This document shows positions 49,034-57,285 of a stretch of 64,000 nucleotides of DNA, one piece after another. A program made the translations under genes and the position numbers. This DNA comes from Rhizobiales bacterium 63-22. Lineage in GTDB: Bacteria > Pseudomonadota > Alphaproteobacteria > Rhizobiales > Rhizobiaceae. The DNA is taken from NCBI GenBank assembly GCA_001898995.1, contig MKVZ01000019.1, positions 124,001-188,000 on the forward strand. The letters are read 5' to 3'. The notes beneath the pieces were generated by a model. It was not told where the DNA came from, made no database searches, and saw nothing but the letters and a program-made list of their open reading frames with translations. Positions within the stretch are counted from its first letter, which is position 1, and each line of letters opens with the position of its first letter.

Positions 49034-50736
49034 CAGAAGGTCTGCCCGTGGATCATGGCGAGGTGCTCCGTCACCGGCCCCAGCGCCAGCGCCGGGAAGA
49101 AGATCAGGCCGCCGACGATGAGGACGACGCCGACCAGAAGCCCGATGAACAGCGGCCCGGTGGTGGGGAAGGTGCCCGCCGATTGCGGCGCGGCCTTCTT
49201 CATCGCCAGCGAGCCGGCGATGGCCATGGCGGGGACGATGACGAGGAAGCGGCCCATCAGCATGGCGAGGCCGATGGTGATGTTGTACCAAGGCGTATTG
49301 CCGGAAAGCCCGCCGAAGGCCGAGCCGTTATTGGCCGTGCCGGAGGTGTAGGCGTAGAGGATTTCCGAGAAGCCGTGCGGCCCGTTGTTGGCGACGCTGG
49401 CCAGCCCCGCCGGAATGACGGTGGCGATGGCCGTGAAGCCGAGGATCGACAGCGGCAGGCAGAGCACGGCCAGCATCGCCATTTTCACCTCCTTGGCCTC
49501 GATCTTCTTGCCGAGATATTCCGGCGTGCGGCCGACCATCAGCCCGGCCACGAAGATCGCCACGATGACGAAGAGGATGACGCCGTAGAAGCCCGCCCCT
49601 ACGCCGCCGATGATGACCTCGCCGAGCTGCATGTTGATCATCGGGATGAGGCCGCCCAGCGCCGTCAGGCTGTCGTGCATGGCGATCACCGCGCCGCAGG
49701 AGGCCGCGGTGGTGACGACCGCGAACAGCGCCGAGACGGCGATGCCGAAGCGGGTCTCCTTGCCTTCCATGTTGCCGCCGTCGATCCCGAGCGCATGGAT
49801 GAGCGGATTGCCCGCCGCCTCCGCCCAGTAGCAGACGGCGACGCCGGCGATGAACAGGACGCCCATGGCGGCGAAGATCGCCCAGCCCTGCCGCTGGTCG
49901 CCGACCATGCGGCCGAAGACATTGGTGAGGCCCGCGCCGAGCGCGAAGATCGCCGCCATCTGCAGCAGGTTGGAGATGGCGTCCGGGTTCTCGAACGGAT
50001 GGGCGGAATTGGCGTTGAAAAAGCCGCCGCCATTGGTGCCGAGCATCTTGATGGCGAGCTGCGAGGCGACGGGGCCGAGCGCGATGATCTGCTTCGCGCC
50101 TTCGAGCGTGGTGGCCTCGGCATAGGCCCCGAGCGTCTGCGGCACGCCGAGCGCCACGAAAACCACCGTCATCACGATACAGACCGGCAGCAGGATATAG
50201 AGCGTGCAGCGGGTGAGATCGACCCAGAAATTGCCGAGCGTCTTCATCGACTTGCGTGCGAAACCGCGAATGAGGGCGACGGCGATGGCGACGCCCGTGG
50301 CGGCGGAGACGAAATTCTGCACCGTCAGCCCCGCCATCTGGGTGAAATAGGACATCGTGCTTTCGCCGCCGTAGTTCTGCCAGTTGGTGTTGGTGACGAA
50401 GCTCGTCGCGGTGTTGAAGGAAAGATCGGCCGGGACGGCGGCCATGCCCATCGGGTTGAAGGGCAGGACGCCTTGCAGGCGCTCAATGAAATAGAGCAGC
50501 AGGAAGCCGGCCAGATTGAACAGGAGCATCGCGGCCGTATAGGTCGTCCAGTGCTGCTCCTCGCGTTCGCCGGTTCCGGCCAAGGCGTAGAGCCCGCGCT
50601 CGACCGGCGCGAGAACCGGCGACAGAAAGCTGCGCTCGCCGCTGAAGACGCGCGTCATGTAGAAGCCGAGCGGCTTGGTGATGAGAACGATGATCCCGCA
50701 GAAGACGAGGATCTGTATCCATCCGTTGATCGTCAT
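49033..50736 (-). CDS. kdpA: Potassium-transporting ATPase KdpA subunit
   Basis: 567-aa channel-like subunit with about ten helices. The four selectivity-filter loops are visible: FVTNTNWQNYGGE, LGTNGGGFFNANSAHPFENP, TTAASCGAV and TSGTANNGSAFGG. It binds and passes potassium. It lies after kdpF (28-nt gap) and before the 32-aa micro-ORF (1-bp overlap). Confidence 0.96.
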   Translation of the reverse strand: MTINGWIQILVFCGIIVLITKPLGFYMTRVFSGERSFLSPVLAPVERGLYALAGTGEREEQHWTTYTAAMLLFNLAGFLLLYFIERLQGVLPFNPMGMAAVPADLSFNTATSFVTNTNWQNYGGESTMSYFTQMAGLTVQNFVSAATGVAIAVALIRGFARKSMKTLGNFWVDLTRCTLYILLPVCIVMTVVFVALGVPQTLGAYAEATTLEGAKQIIALGPVASQLAIKMLGTNGGGFFNANSAHPFENPDAISNLLQMAAIFALGAGLTNVFGRMVGDQRQGWAIFAAMGVLFIAGVAVCYWAEAAGNPLIHALGIDGGNMEGKETRFGIAVSALFAVVTTAASCGAVIAMHDSLTALGGLIPMINMQLGEVIIGGVGAGFYGVILFVIVAIFVAGLMVGRTPEYLGKKIEAKEVKMAMLAVLCLPLSILGFTAIATVIPAGLASVANNGPHGFSEILYAYTSGTANNGSAFGGLSGNTPWYNITIGLAMLMGRFLVIVPAMAIAGSLAMKKAAPQSAGTFPTTGPLFIGLLVGVVLIVGGLIFFPALALGPVTEHLAMIHGQTF

Positions 50737-50764
50737 GGTTTTTCAAGCCTTTGCGGCTGTTTGC

Positions 50765-50854
50765 TCAGAACCGTTCGGGACGAATGAGCGCATATAGGAG
50801 ATAGACGGTGATGAAGGCGGAGACCAAGCCGCCGGCGATGAGATCGAACAGCAT
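50765..50854 (-). CDS. kdpF: KdpF micro-subunit, 29 aa
   Basis: 29-aa single-helix peptide beginning MLFDLIAGGLVSAFIT and ending VYLLYALIRPERF; the YALIRPE(R/K)F ending is the KdpF hallmark. It stabilises the KdpABC complex. GGGGACGCGCC lies before the ATG. It is followed 28 nt later by kdpA, the standard order. Confidence 0.9.
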   Translation of the reverse strand: MLFDLIAGGLVSAFITVYLLYALIRPERF

Positions 50855-50865
50855 GGCGCGTCCCC

Positions 50866-50946
50866 TCAAAGCCTCTCGCAGGCGCTGATGTAGCCGAAGA
50901 TCAGCGCGAAGAATCCGACGCCGACGGCCAGCATGGCGATATCCAT
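50866..50946 (-). CDS. 26-aa membrane micro-protein preceding kdpF
   Basis: Begins MDIAMLAVGVGFFALIFGYI and ends SACERL: one hydrophobic helix with a short charged tail. The ATG has a strong AAGGGGA ribosome binding site, and the stop is 11 nt before kdpF. It is the first coding unit after the KdpE-like box. I recall similar 'ACERL'-ending peptides next to kdpF in other proteobacteria, but cannot verify this here. Probably an accessory of the potassium pump. Confidence 0.7.
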   Translation of the reverse strand: MDIAMLAVGVGFFALIFGYISACERL

Positions 50947-51030
50947 GGTCTTGTCCCCTTGCGGGGCTCCCTGTTTCGATCAGGAGCCGATTATGCCGCC
51001 GGCGCGCATAGGGTTTCGAGACGGGGAAGC

Positions 51031-51050
51031 GGGGAGAAGTATAAAAATGT
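51031..51050 (-). promoter_or_regulatory. KdpE-like binding box of the kdp operon
   Basis: On the minus strand ACATTTTTATACTTCTCCCC, 85 bp before the first micro-ORF. It matches the known E. coli KdpE site core CATTTTTATACTT exactly and then diverges. The box sits between the operon and the 3' end of the exporter gene upstream. Phospho-KdpE should activate from here. Confidence 0.75.
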
Positions 51051-51070
51051 CATATATGAAAGGGCCGGCA

Positions 51071-52516
51071 TCAGGCCTTTTTCGGTTTCGTGCCGCGCGC
51101 GACATGGTCGCCGGCGGCGGATTCGAGCCTTGCGCTGTCCCATATAGCGGCGAGCGCCACCAGCGCCACGATGAGAAAGGCGATGCGGAAAGGCATGGCC
51201 GGACCGCCGGTGACGGCGAGGCTTTCGCCGATGCGCCAGGCGACGGCGCCGAGAGCTACGCCGAGCCCCATGGCAAGCTGGAAGGCGGTGGAAAACAGCG
51301 TGTTGGCGCTGGTCATCGCCTTTCGCGGAATATCGGCGAAGGCGATGGTGTTTTGCGCGGTGAACTGCATGGAGCGCGACATGCCGCCGATAAAGAGAAC
51401 GAGGCAGACCAGCCATAGCGGGAGGGACGGCGAGAAGGCGGCGCAGGCGGCGATCGCCGCCGCATTGATGATGCCGTTGACGACGAGTATCCGCCGGAAG
51501 CCGAACCGGCGCAGCGCGCCGGTGGTCATGGGCTTCATCACCAGATTGCCGGCGAAGACCGCCATCAGCATCATGCCCGACTGCAAGGCGTCGTAGCCGA
51601 AGCCGATCTGCAACATCAGCGGCAGCAGGAAAGGCACGGCGCTGACGCCCATGCGGAACAGCGAGCCGCCCCAGATCGTCACCGCGAAGGTCTGCGTCCT
51701 GAGCGTGGCGAGGTCGATCATCGGCGTCGGCGTGCGCCGCAGATGGTACACGGCGGCGATGAGCAGCCCGCCGCCGGCCACCACCGCGACCGCCGCCTTC
51801 AGCCAGTCGATATCGGGACGCCCCAGAAACTCGGTGGCGGACAGGAGCAGGAACAGCGCGCCGCCGGTGAGCAGGAAACCCGGCCAGTCGAAGCTGCGCC
51901 CGCCATGTCCGTCGCCCGCCGGCACCAGCCGCAGGGCAAAGGCGAGGGCGACCAGCCCCAGCGGGATATTGAGATAGAATATCCAGCGCCAGACGGCATG
52001 ATCGACGATGAGACCGCCGAGCGGCGGTCCCAGCACGGGCGCCACCAGCGCCGGCCATGTCAGCGTGGCGATGGCGGTTATCAGCCGCTCCTTGGGCGTG
52101 GTGCGCAGGACGACGAGGCGTCCTACAGGCACCATCATCGCGCCGCCCATGCCTTGCAGGATGCGCGCGGCGATGAATTGCGGCAGGTTCTGCGACAGTC
52201 CGCACAGAAGCGAGGAAAGCGTGAACAGCGCGATGGCAAAGGCGAAGACGCGCCGCGCGCCGAAACGCTCGGCGATCCAGCCGCTCACCGGAATGAAGAT
52301 GCCGAGCGTCAGCATATAGGCTGACACGCCGGTGTTGAGATCGACCGGCTGGACGCCGAAGCTCGCCGCCATATGCGGCACGGCGGGCGTTATCACCGTC
52401 GCATCGAGATTTTCCATGAAGAAGGTGCCGGCCACCAGCAGCGCCAGCGCCGCGCCGCCGCCGGAGACCGTCTCACGGTCGGTTGTCACAGGCGTCACAG
52501 GCTGCGATCCGTGCAT
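51071..52516 (-). CDS. DHA2-type MFS drug exporter, second copy
   Basis: 481-aa fourteen-helix proton-driven exporter. TGVSAYMLTLGIFIPVSGWI, ERFGARRVF (motif A) and RILQGMGGAMMVPVGRLVVL closely parallel the exporter at 32048, so the two are paralogues. Substrate unknown. It stands alone, with an inverted repeat in its upstream region that may bind a local repressor. Confidence 0.88.
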   Translation of the reverse strand: MHGSQPVTPVTTDRETVSGGGAALALLVAGTFFMENLDATVITPAVPHMAASFGVQPVDLNTGVSAYMLTLGIFIPVSGWIAERFGARRVFAFAIALFTLSSLLCGLSQNLPQFIAARILQGMGGAMMVPVGRLVVLRTTPKERLITAIATLTWPALVAPVLGPPLGGLIVDHAVWRWIFYLNIPLGLVALAFALRLVPAGDGHGGRSFDWPGFLLTGGALFLLLSATEFLGRPDIDWLKAAVAVVAGGGLLIAAVYHLRRTPTPMIDLATLRTQTFAVTIWGGSLFRMGVSAVPFLLPLMLQIGFGYDALQSGMMLMAVFAGNLVMKPMTTGALRRFGFRRILVVNGIINAAAIAACAAFSPSLPLWLVCLVLFIGGMSRSMQFTAQNTIAFADIPRKAMTSANTLFSTAFQLAMGLGVALGAVAWRIGESLAVTGGPAMPFRIAFLIVALVALAAIWDSARLESAAGDHVARGTKPKKA

Positions 52517-52617
52517 GCGCCGCTCCGGGCCGGGGAACCGGTGGCGGCCGCCGTTCTGCCGGAAAGATCTGTCTGCATGCTATTGTTCCTGATCGGTATT
52601 TTGCGAAATCGCTGTTC

Positions 52618-52631
52618 TTGACCCATGTCAA
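52618..52631. promoter_or_regulatory. Inverted repeat upstream of DHA2 exporter
   Basis: TTGAC-N4-GTCAA, a 5-bp dyad about 100 bp before the exporter start. On the minus strand the left arm reads TTGACA like a -35 box. Candidate operator; no adjacent regulator gene. Confidence 0.35.
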
Positions 52632-52696
52632 TTTCGATAATCCAGATAAGCACGGTTGTCCGCAATTCACAATTTCGGATCGCTGTGTCGGTGTGC

Positions 52697-53593
52697 TCAA
52701 TCGCGCGGCAGCCGTCTTGCGGCCCACTCGCTTTCTGGAATGGCGCCACCGATCGTATAGCTGAACCCCTTGATCGTCATGGCCTTCGCATCGGCCTCGC
52801 ACCGGAAGCCGATTGCATACCATTGGCCACGGCTGCGGAAGGCGCCGTCGCGCACGGTCAGGCTCGTTTCGGAAATGGCGCTGTCATTGCGGGCGAGCAT
52901 GTCGGGGAAAGCGCCGGGGCGATTGTGGCGTATTTGCTCCAGCGCCTCGATGCTGCAAATCTGCGCGATCCGTTCGGTCGGCGGCAGCCTGCCGAGCGCC
53001 TGTTTCACGCGGGGATCGGCAAGCGCATCCTTCGCATAGAGCCGGTGCGCGGGCGTGAAGTCGTCCGCCTTCTGTTCCGCTTTCGCCGGTTCGGGGTTAT
53101 TTGCGTCCGGCGCGGGCAGCTTTTGCGGAGCAGGGCGTCCCTGCGGCACAGGCAGGGCCGATGCGCCGCCATTCTGTGCGCCTTCCGTATGGAGAATCGA
53201 TTCGGAAGACGGGGTTTTGGCCTCCGCCGGCTTGCCGCCCTCGGACTGTTTGCCCTTTTCGGGCGCGGCCGGCGGAAGCTCCGGCTGCCGCGGCTTTTCC
53301 TTTTCCGGCTGGCTGGAAGCCGATTCGAAAGCCTGCGGCGGCGGCGCCGCAGGCTTTGCGGCCTTTGCAGGCTGTTTTTCGGGCTTCGGCTTCGACTTTT
53401 CTTTCGGTTTCGGGGGAGGAACGAGCGTTACGTTCACGCTCTGCTCCGGGGCGGGCTGCGGCGCATCCGGCAGGCGCACCAGCAAGAGGAGCAGCAGCAA
53501 AAGATGCAGCGCGACGGAGGCCGGCGCGCCCCACCCGGTTTCTCCCCATAGCTTTCTGGCGAATTGCTGCATGAACCCGAAACTTGCCGACAC
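52697..53593 (-). CDS. DUF930 domain protein with TonB-like proline/lysine-rich linker
   Basis: 298-aa envelope protein. One N-terminal membrane helix (SVALHLLLLLLLLVRL), then about 120 residues rich in Pro, Lys, Ala and Glu (PPKPKEKSKPKPEKQPAK and similar), as in TonB, and a C-terminal DUF930 domain (DPRVKQALGRLPPTERIAQI, CSIEALEQIRH). The layout suggests a cytoplasmic-membrane anchor with a periplasm-spanning linker. Function unknown; it is not TonB because the C-terminal domain differs. Confidence 0.82.
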   Translation of the reverse strand: MSASFGFMQQFARKLWGETGWGAPASVALHLLLLLLLLVRLPDAPQPAPEQSVNVTLVPPPKPKEKSKPKPEKQPAKAAKPAAPPPQAFESASSQPEKEKPRQPELPPAAPEKGKQSEGGKPAEAKTPSSESILHTEGAQNGGASALPVPQGRPAPQKLPAPDANNPEPAKAEQKADDFTPAHRLYAKDALADPRVKQALGRLPPTERIAQICSIEALEQIRHNRPGAFPDMLARNDSAISETSLTVRDGAFRSRGQWYAIGFRCEADAKAMTIKGFSYTIGGAIPESEWAARRLPRD

Positions 53594-53643
53594 GACACCT
53601 TGAAACTAGAGGCGTGTGCCGCCGGCAACAAGGGTACGGCCGC

Positions 53644-54561
53644 TCATGGAACGGTCTCGTCCTCCACCAGCGCCGGCACAGGCTCGCTGGTGACGACGGC
53701 GGGCGGGCCTTCCACGCCGCGCTGGCGTTCGCGGATGAAGGTGAAAAGCCCGGAAACGAGGATCAGCGCGATGCCGATCAGCATGGGCGTGTCGATGTGG
53801 TCGTGGAAGATAAAATAGCCGAACAATATGGCCCAGAGCATCTGGCTGTATTGCGGCGAGGCGATGGCGCTGGCGGGCGCGTGCTGGGCGGCCAGCATGA
53901 GCAATATATTGGCGAAGGCGGCGAGCAGGCCGTAACCGGCGAGATAGATCCATTCGACGGGGTCCGGCGCCGTATAGCCCGGAATCATCATCGCGCCGCA
54001 GATCACGATCGGCCCGATCAGCCCGCTCGTATAGAGCGAGATGCGCTTCTCGTTCTTGCCCATGATACGGAAGATGATGATGCCCATCGCACCGCCTATG
54101 CCGGCCACGAGCGCACCGAGATGCCCGATGGAGAGTTCACGGAAGCCGGGGCGCAGCACGACCAGCACCCCGGCGAAGCCGATGACGACCGCCAGCCAGC
54201 GCCGCCAGCCCACCTGTTCCTTCAGGAGGAACACGGACAGGATCGTGACATAAGCCGGCAGGAGGAACATCAGCGCGAAGGCTTCCGCCATGGAAAGATG
54301 GGTGAAGGCCGTGACGGAGCCGATGACGCCGAGCGCCGCGAAGACCGTGCGCACGATCCACATCTTCACATTGGTGGTGCGGAACATGTCGAGCCATCCC
54401 TCGCCGCTCTTGCGCGCGAAAGGCACGGCGAGCAGCCCCAGCACCGCGCCGTAGAAGGCGACCTCGTAGGGCGATAGCGTGCCGTTGAGGAACTTGACGC
54501 AGGCGTCGCTGACGGAGAACGCGGCATAGGAGGCGAAGGCGAGAAAAATACCGTAGAGCAT
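53644..54561 (-). CDS. EamA/DMT family transporter
   Basis: 305-aa ten-helix exporter of the drug/metabolite superfamily with two EamA repeats (FSVSDACVKFLNGTLSPYEV; VEWIYLAGYGLLAAFANILL). Exports an unknown metabolite. I chose the ATG at 54561, with GGA upstream; the frame runs back to 54723 but that part is not membrane-like. Confidence 0.85.
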   Translation of the reverse strand: MLYGIFLAFASYAAFSVSDACVKFLNGTLSPYEVAFYGAVLGLLAVPFARKSGEGWLDMFRTTNVKMWIVRTVFAALGVIGSVTAFTHLSMAEAFALMFLLPAYVTILSVFLLKEQVGWRRWLAVVIGFAGVLVVLRPGFRELSIGHLGALVAGIGGAMGIIIFRIMGKNEKRISLYTSGLIGPIVICGAMMIPGYTAPDPVEWIYLAGYGLLAAFANILLMLAAQHAPASAIASPQYSQMLWAILFGYFIFHDHIDTPMLIGIALILVSGLFTFIRERQRGVEGPPAVVTSEPVPALVEDETVP

Positions 54562-54788
54562 GGTCATTTCCGAAGGGAGAGGCAGTCCGTCCCGGCTGAT
54601 CCCATACCGGATGGCGGGGGCGTTGGCAAAAGACAATTTGTTGAAAACCGGCGTTTGCGGCAGGTGCGCCATCACGTTTCCGATCGCGGGCAGATCCCCC
54701 GAAAACGCATGCCTCATCTGCAATCATATGCGTGGTGAAAAACCGGGCAAACGACTATTTATCAATCATCGAAACGAGGAGAAAAGAA

Positions 54789-54926
54789 ATGAGCATCCGT
54801 TCCAAGCTTCAGCAGTATGTTTCCCGCCGCCGCGCCCTTCGCGAACTCGGCGCCATGGACGACCATCTTCTGGCCGACATCGGTGTTTCCCGCTCGCAGA
54901 TTCACAACGCCGTTAACGGCCGCTAA
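54789..54926 (+). CDS. DUF1127 small protein, second copy, 45 aa
   Basis: 45-aa basic protein: MSIRSKLQQYVSRRRALREL then MDDHLLADIGVSRSQIHNAV, the DUF1127 pattern (arginine-rich helix, then L-x-DIG). Strong ribosome binding site GAGGAGAAAAGAA. Unlike the copy at 1418 it has no CCUCCUCCC hairpin behind it, only a terminator 60 nt downstream. DUF1127 proteins are suspected RNA-binding factors. Confidence 0.88.
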   Translation: MSIRSKLQQYVSRRRALRELGAMDDHLLADIGVSRSQIHNAVNGR

Positions 54927-54985
54927 GGTTGATGGCCCTTCCCGAGAAGGACCGTCCCGAAGCCGGGAAAAACACAAGACGATAA

Positions 54986-55020
54986 AGCGCCGGAAGCAAG
55001 TCCGGCGCTTTTGCTTTTTT
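54986..55020 (+). terminator. Terminator of second DUF1127 gene
   Basis: Stem AGCGCCGGA / TCCGGCGCT with a 6-nt loop followed by TTTGCTTTTTT. Confidence 0.88.
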
Positions 55021-55150
55021 AATTTGTTTTTCAAGCTGATTGCTCATCTTCCTGTTCCCCCTGCTCCCATCGCGCATCTGGAAATGCCGGTACGGATGGC
55101 CTATGCCTTACACGGCATGAATCGCTCCCCGGAGCGAAGGGGGATATGGA

Positions 55151-55624
55151 ATGGAACTCATCCTGAGCGGTATTCTGATCGGCATCGGCGCAACGGTCGC
55201 CATGGATGTCTGGGCGCTGATTCTCGCGGCGGCCACGGGACAGGCGCGGCCCGACTGGGCGCCGGTCGGGCGCTGGTTCTGGCATCTGCGCGAAGGCCGC
55301 ATCTTCCACGACGACATAAGCAAGGCCGCACCCTATCGGCATGAACTGGCGCTGGGCTGGATCGGCCATTATGCGGTCGGAATACTCTATGGCATCGTCT
55401 TCGCGCTTTATGGCGGAGCGGCGTGGTTTGCGCATCCGTCCTTTCTTCCTGCGTGGATTTTCGGCCTGCTGACGGTGGCGGCGGGGTGGTTCCTGTTGCA
55501 GCCGGGACTCGGCATCGGCTGGGCGGCGTCGAGATTGCCCGATGCCGGCAGGGTGCGCCTGCTCAATCTGGTCGCGCATACCGTCTTCGCGCTCGGAATG
55601 TACGGCACGGCATTGCTTTTATAG
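55151..55624 (+). CDS. DUF2938 family membrane protein
   Basis: 157-aa four-helix membrane protein. LSGILIGIGATVAMDVWALI at the start, GRIFHDDISKAAP and GWIGHYAVGILYGIVFA in the middle fit the DUF2938 pattern. Function unknown. The start ATG follows GGGGGATATGGA. No operon partner. Confidence 0.82.
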   Translation: MELILSGILIGIGATVAMDVWALILAAATGQARPDWAPVGRWFWHLREGRIFHDDISKAAPYRHELALGWIGHYAVGILYGIVFALYGGAAWFAHPSFLPAWIFGLLTVAAGWFLLQPGLGIGWAASRLPDAGRVRLLNLVAHTVFALGMYGTALLL

Positions 55625-55934
55625 GCTCATGCGGCAGATGGGCGCATAAAGCTTTTTTGAAACAGTTTCGTGCATATTCGGCAAATAGGGAACTGGCGCC
55701 CGCGCCAGAGTCAGTCCACACTTGATCATGTCAATAAACAGGCATTCTTGTGGCGGAACTGTGCTTTCCGTCAAAAAGGGTGTAAAGGGGAAACCAGCCG
55801 GCCGGCGGCAGCGCGGCGGCATGCAACAAAGTGGCGATCGCCTGGACCTGCTTCGCTTCGCCTGATCCGGACGGTGCATCCGTTCCTGCATCGGGGGAGA
55901 GGGGGACCCGGACGGGCATTGCTTCGGAGGTAAG
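55625..55934. other. Leader region of purine permease gene
   Basis: 310 bp upstream of the NCS2 permease. It has a short stem CTGGCG/CGCCAG near 55693 but no recognisable purine, xanthine or other riboswitch core. Reading frames here lack support. Confidence 0.45.
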
Positions 55935-57227
55935 ATGCTCGACAAGTTGTTCAAACTACAGGAACACGGCACGACGGTGCGGACGGAAATCGTCGCCGGC
56001 GTGACGACCTTCCTGACCATGTCCTATATCATCTTCGTCAACCCGGATATTCTCTCGACCACGGGCATGGACAAGAGCGCCGTCTTCGTGGCGACCTGTC
56101 TTGCCGCCGCGCTCGGCACGATCATCATGGCGCTGGTCGCCAACTGGCCGATCGGCATGGCGCCCGGCATGGGCCTCAACGCCTTCTTCGCCTTCACCGT
56201 CGTCAAGGGCATGGGCTTCACCTGGGAGCAGGCGCTGGGCGCGGTGTTCATCTCCGGCGTCATCTTCATCCTGCTCACCGTGACCGGTATCCGAAAATGG
56301 CTGGTGGAGGGCATTCCGCATTCATTGCGAAGTGCCATCGCCGCCGGCATCGGCATGTTCCTTGCGCTGATCGGCCTGAAAAGCGCGGAAATCGTGGTCG
56401 GCAATCAGGCGACGCTGGTCGGTCTCGGCGACCTGACCAAGCCCGGCCCGCTGCTCGCCATTCTCGGCTTCTTCATCATCGCGGTGCTCGACGCGCTGCG
56501 GGTGAAGGGCGCGATCCTGATCGGCATTCTGGTCGTGACGGTGATCTCCGTCGCGCTCGGCATCAGCCCGTTCTATGGCGTGGTCTCCACCCCGCCGAGC
56601 ATCGCGCCGACCTTCCTCAAGCTCGATATCATGGGCGCGCTGCATACCGGCATCCTGCATGTCATCCTGGTCTTCGTTCTGGTGGAAGTGTTCGACGCCA
56701 CCGGCACGCTGATCGGTATCGCCAAGCGCGGCCGGCTGATCGAGGAAGGCAAGCCGAACCGGCTCGGCCGTGCGCTGTTCGCCGACAGCGCCGCCATTCT
56801 GTGCGGCTCGCTGATCGGTACGTCCTCGACCACGGCCTATGTGGAAAGCGCGTCGGGTGTGCAGGCGGGTGGCCGTACCGGTCTCACCGCCCTGGTGGTG
56901 GCGATCCTGTTCCTTGCGGCGCTCTTCATCTCGCCGCTGGCCGGATCGGTGCCGGCCTATGCGACCGCGCCGGCGCTGATCTATGTCGCCTGCCTGATGA
57001 TGCGCGAACTGACCGAGATCGAATGGTCCGATGTGACGGAGGCGACGCCGGCAGCGCTGACGGCGCTGATCATCCCCTTCACCTATTCGATCGCCAACGG
57101 TCTCGCTTTCGGCTTCATCTCCTATGTCGTGCTGAAAGCCTTCACCGGCAGGTTCCGTGACATCCATCCGGCCACATGGCTGGTGGCGATACTGTTCGTG
57201 ATCCGCTTCGCCTTCTTCGCGGAGTAG
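55935..57227 (+). CDS. NCS2 family purine permease (AzgA/PbuG-like)
   Basis: 430-aa multi-helix permease of the AzgA-like (hypoxanthine/guanine/adenine) branch. TEIVAGVTTFLTMSYIIFVN, GMAPGMGLNAFFAFTV and LIGTSSTTAYVESASGVQAG are its signature segments. It imports nucleobases by proton symport. GGAGG lies 7 nt before the ATG. Monocistronic, with a terminator behind. Confidence 0.92.
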   Translation: MLDKLFKLQEHGTTVRTEIVAGVTTFLTMSYIIFVNPDILSTTGMDKSAVFVATCLAAALGTIIMALVANWPIGMAPGMGLNAFFAFTVVKGMGFTWEQALGAVFISGVIFILLTVTGIRKWLVEGIPHSLRSAIAAGIGMFLALIGLKSAEIVVGNQATLVGLGDLTKPGPLLAILGFFIIAVLDALRVKGAILIGILVVTVISVALGISPFYGVVSTPPSIAPTFLKLDIMGALHTGILHVILVFVLVEVFDATGTLIGIAKRGRLIEEGKPNRLGRALFADSAAILCGSLIGTSSTTAYVESASGVQAGGRTGLTALVVAILFLAALFISPLAGSVPAYATAPALIYVACLMMRELTEIEWSDVTEATPAALTALIIPFTYSIANGLAFGFISYVVLKAFTGRFRDIHPATWLVAILFVIRFAFFAE

Positions 57228-57247
57228 GGCACCGGAAGCCGATCGAA

Positions 57248-57276
57248 ACGCCGGCCCGATGCAATCGGGCCGGCGT
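57248..57276. terminator. Bidirectional terminator after purine permease
   Basis: 13-bp perfect stem ACGCCGGCCCGAT / ATCGGGCCGGCGT with a 3-nt loop, then TTT to the right. It separates two convergent genes. Confidence 0.85.
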
Positions 57277-57285
57277 TTTGCCGTT

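Noticed and set aside
55625..55934. Possible purine-type riboswitch before the NCS2 purine permease
   Set aside because: None of the conserved purine or xanthine riboswitch core sequences could be found; only a weak stem is present.
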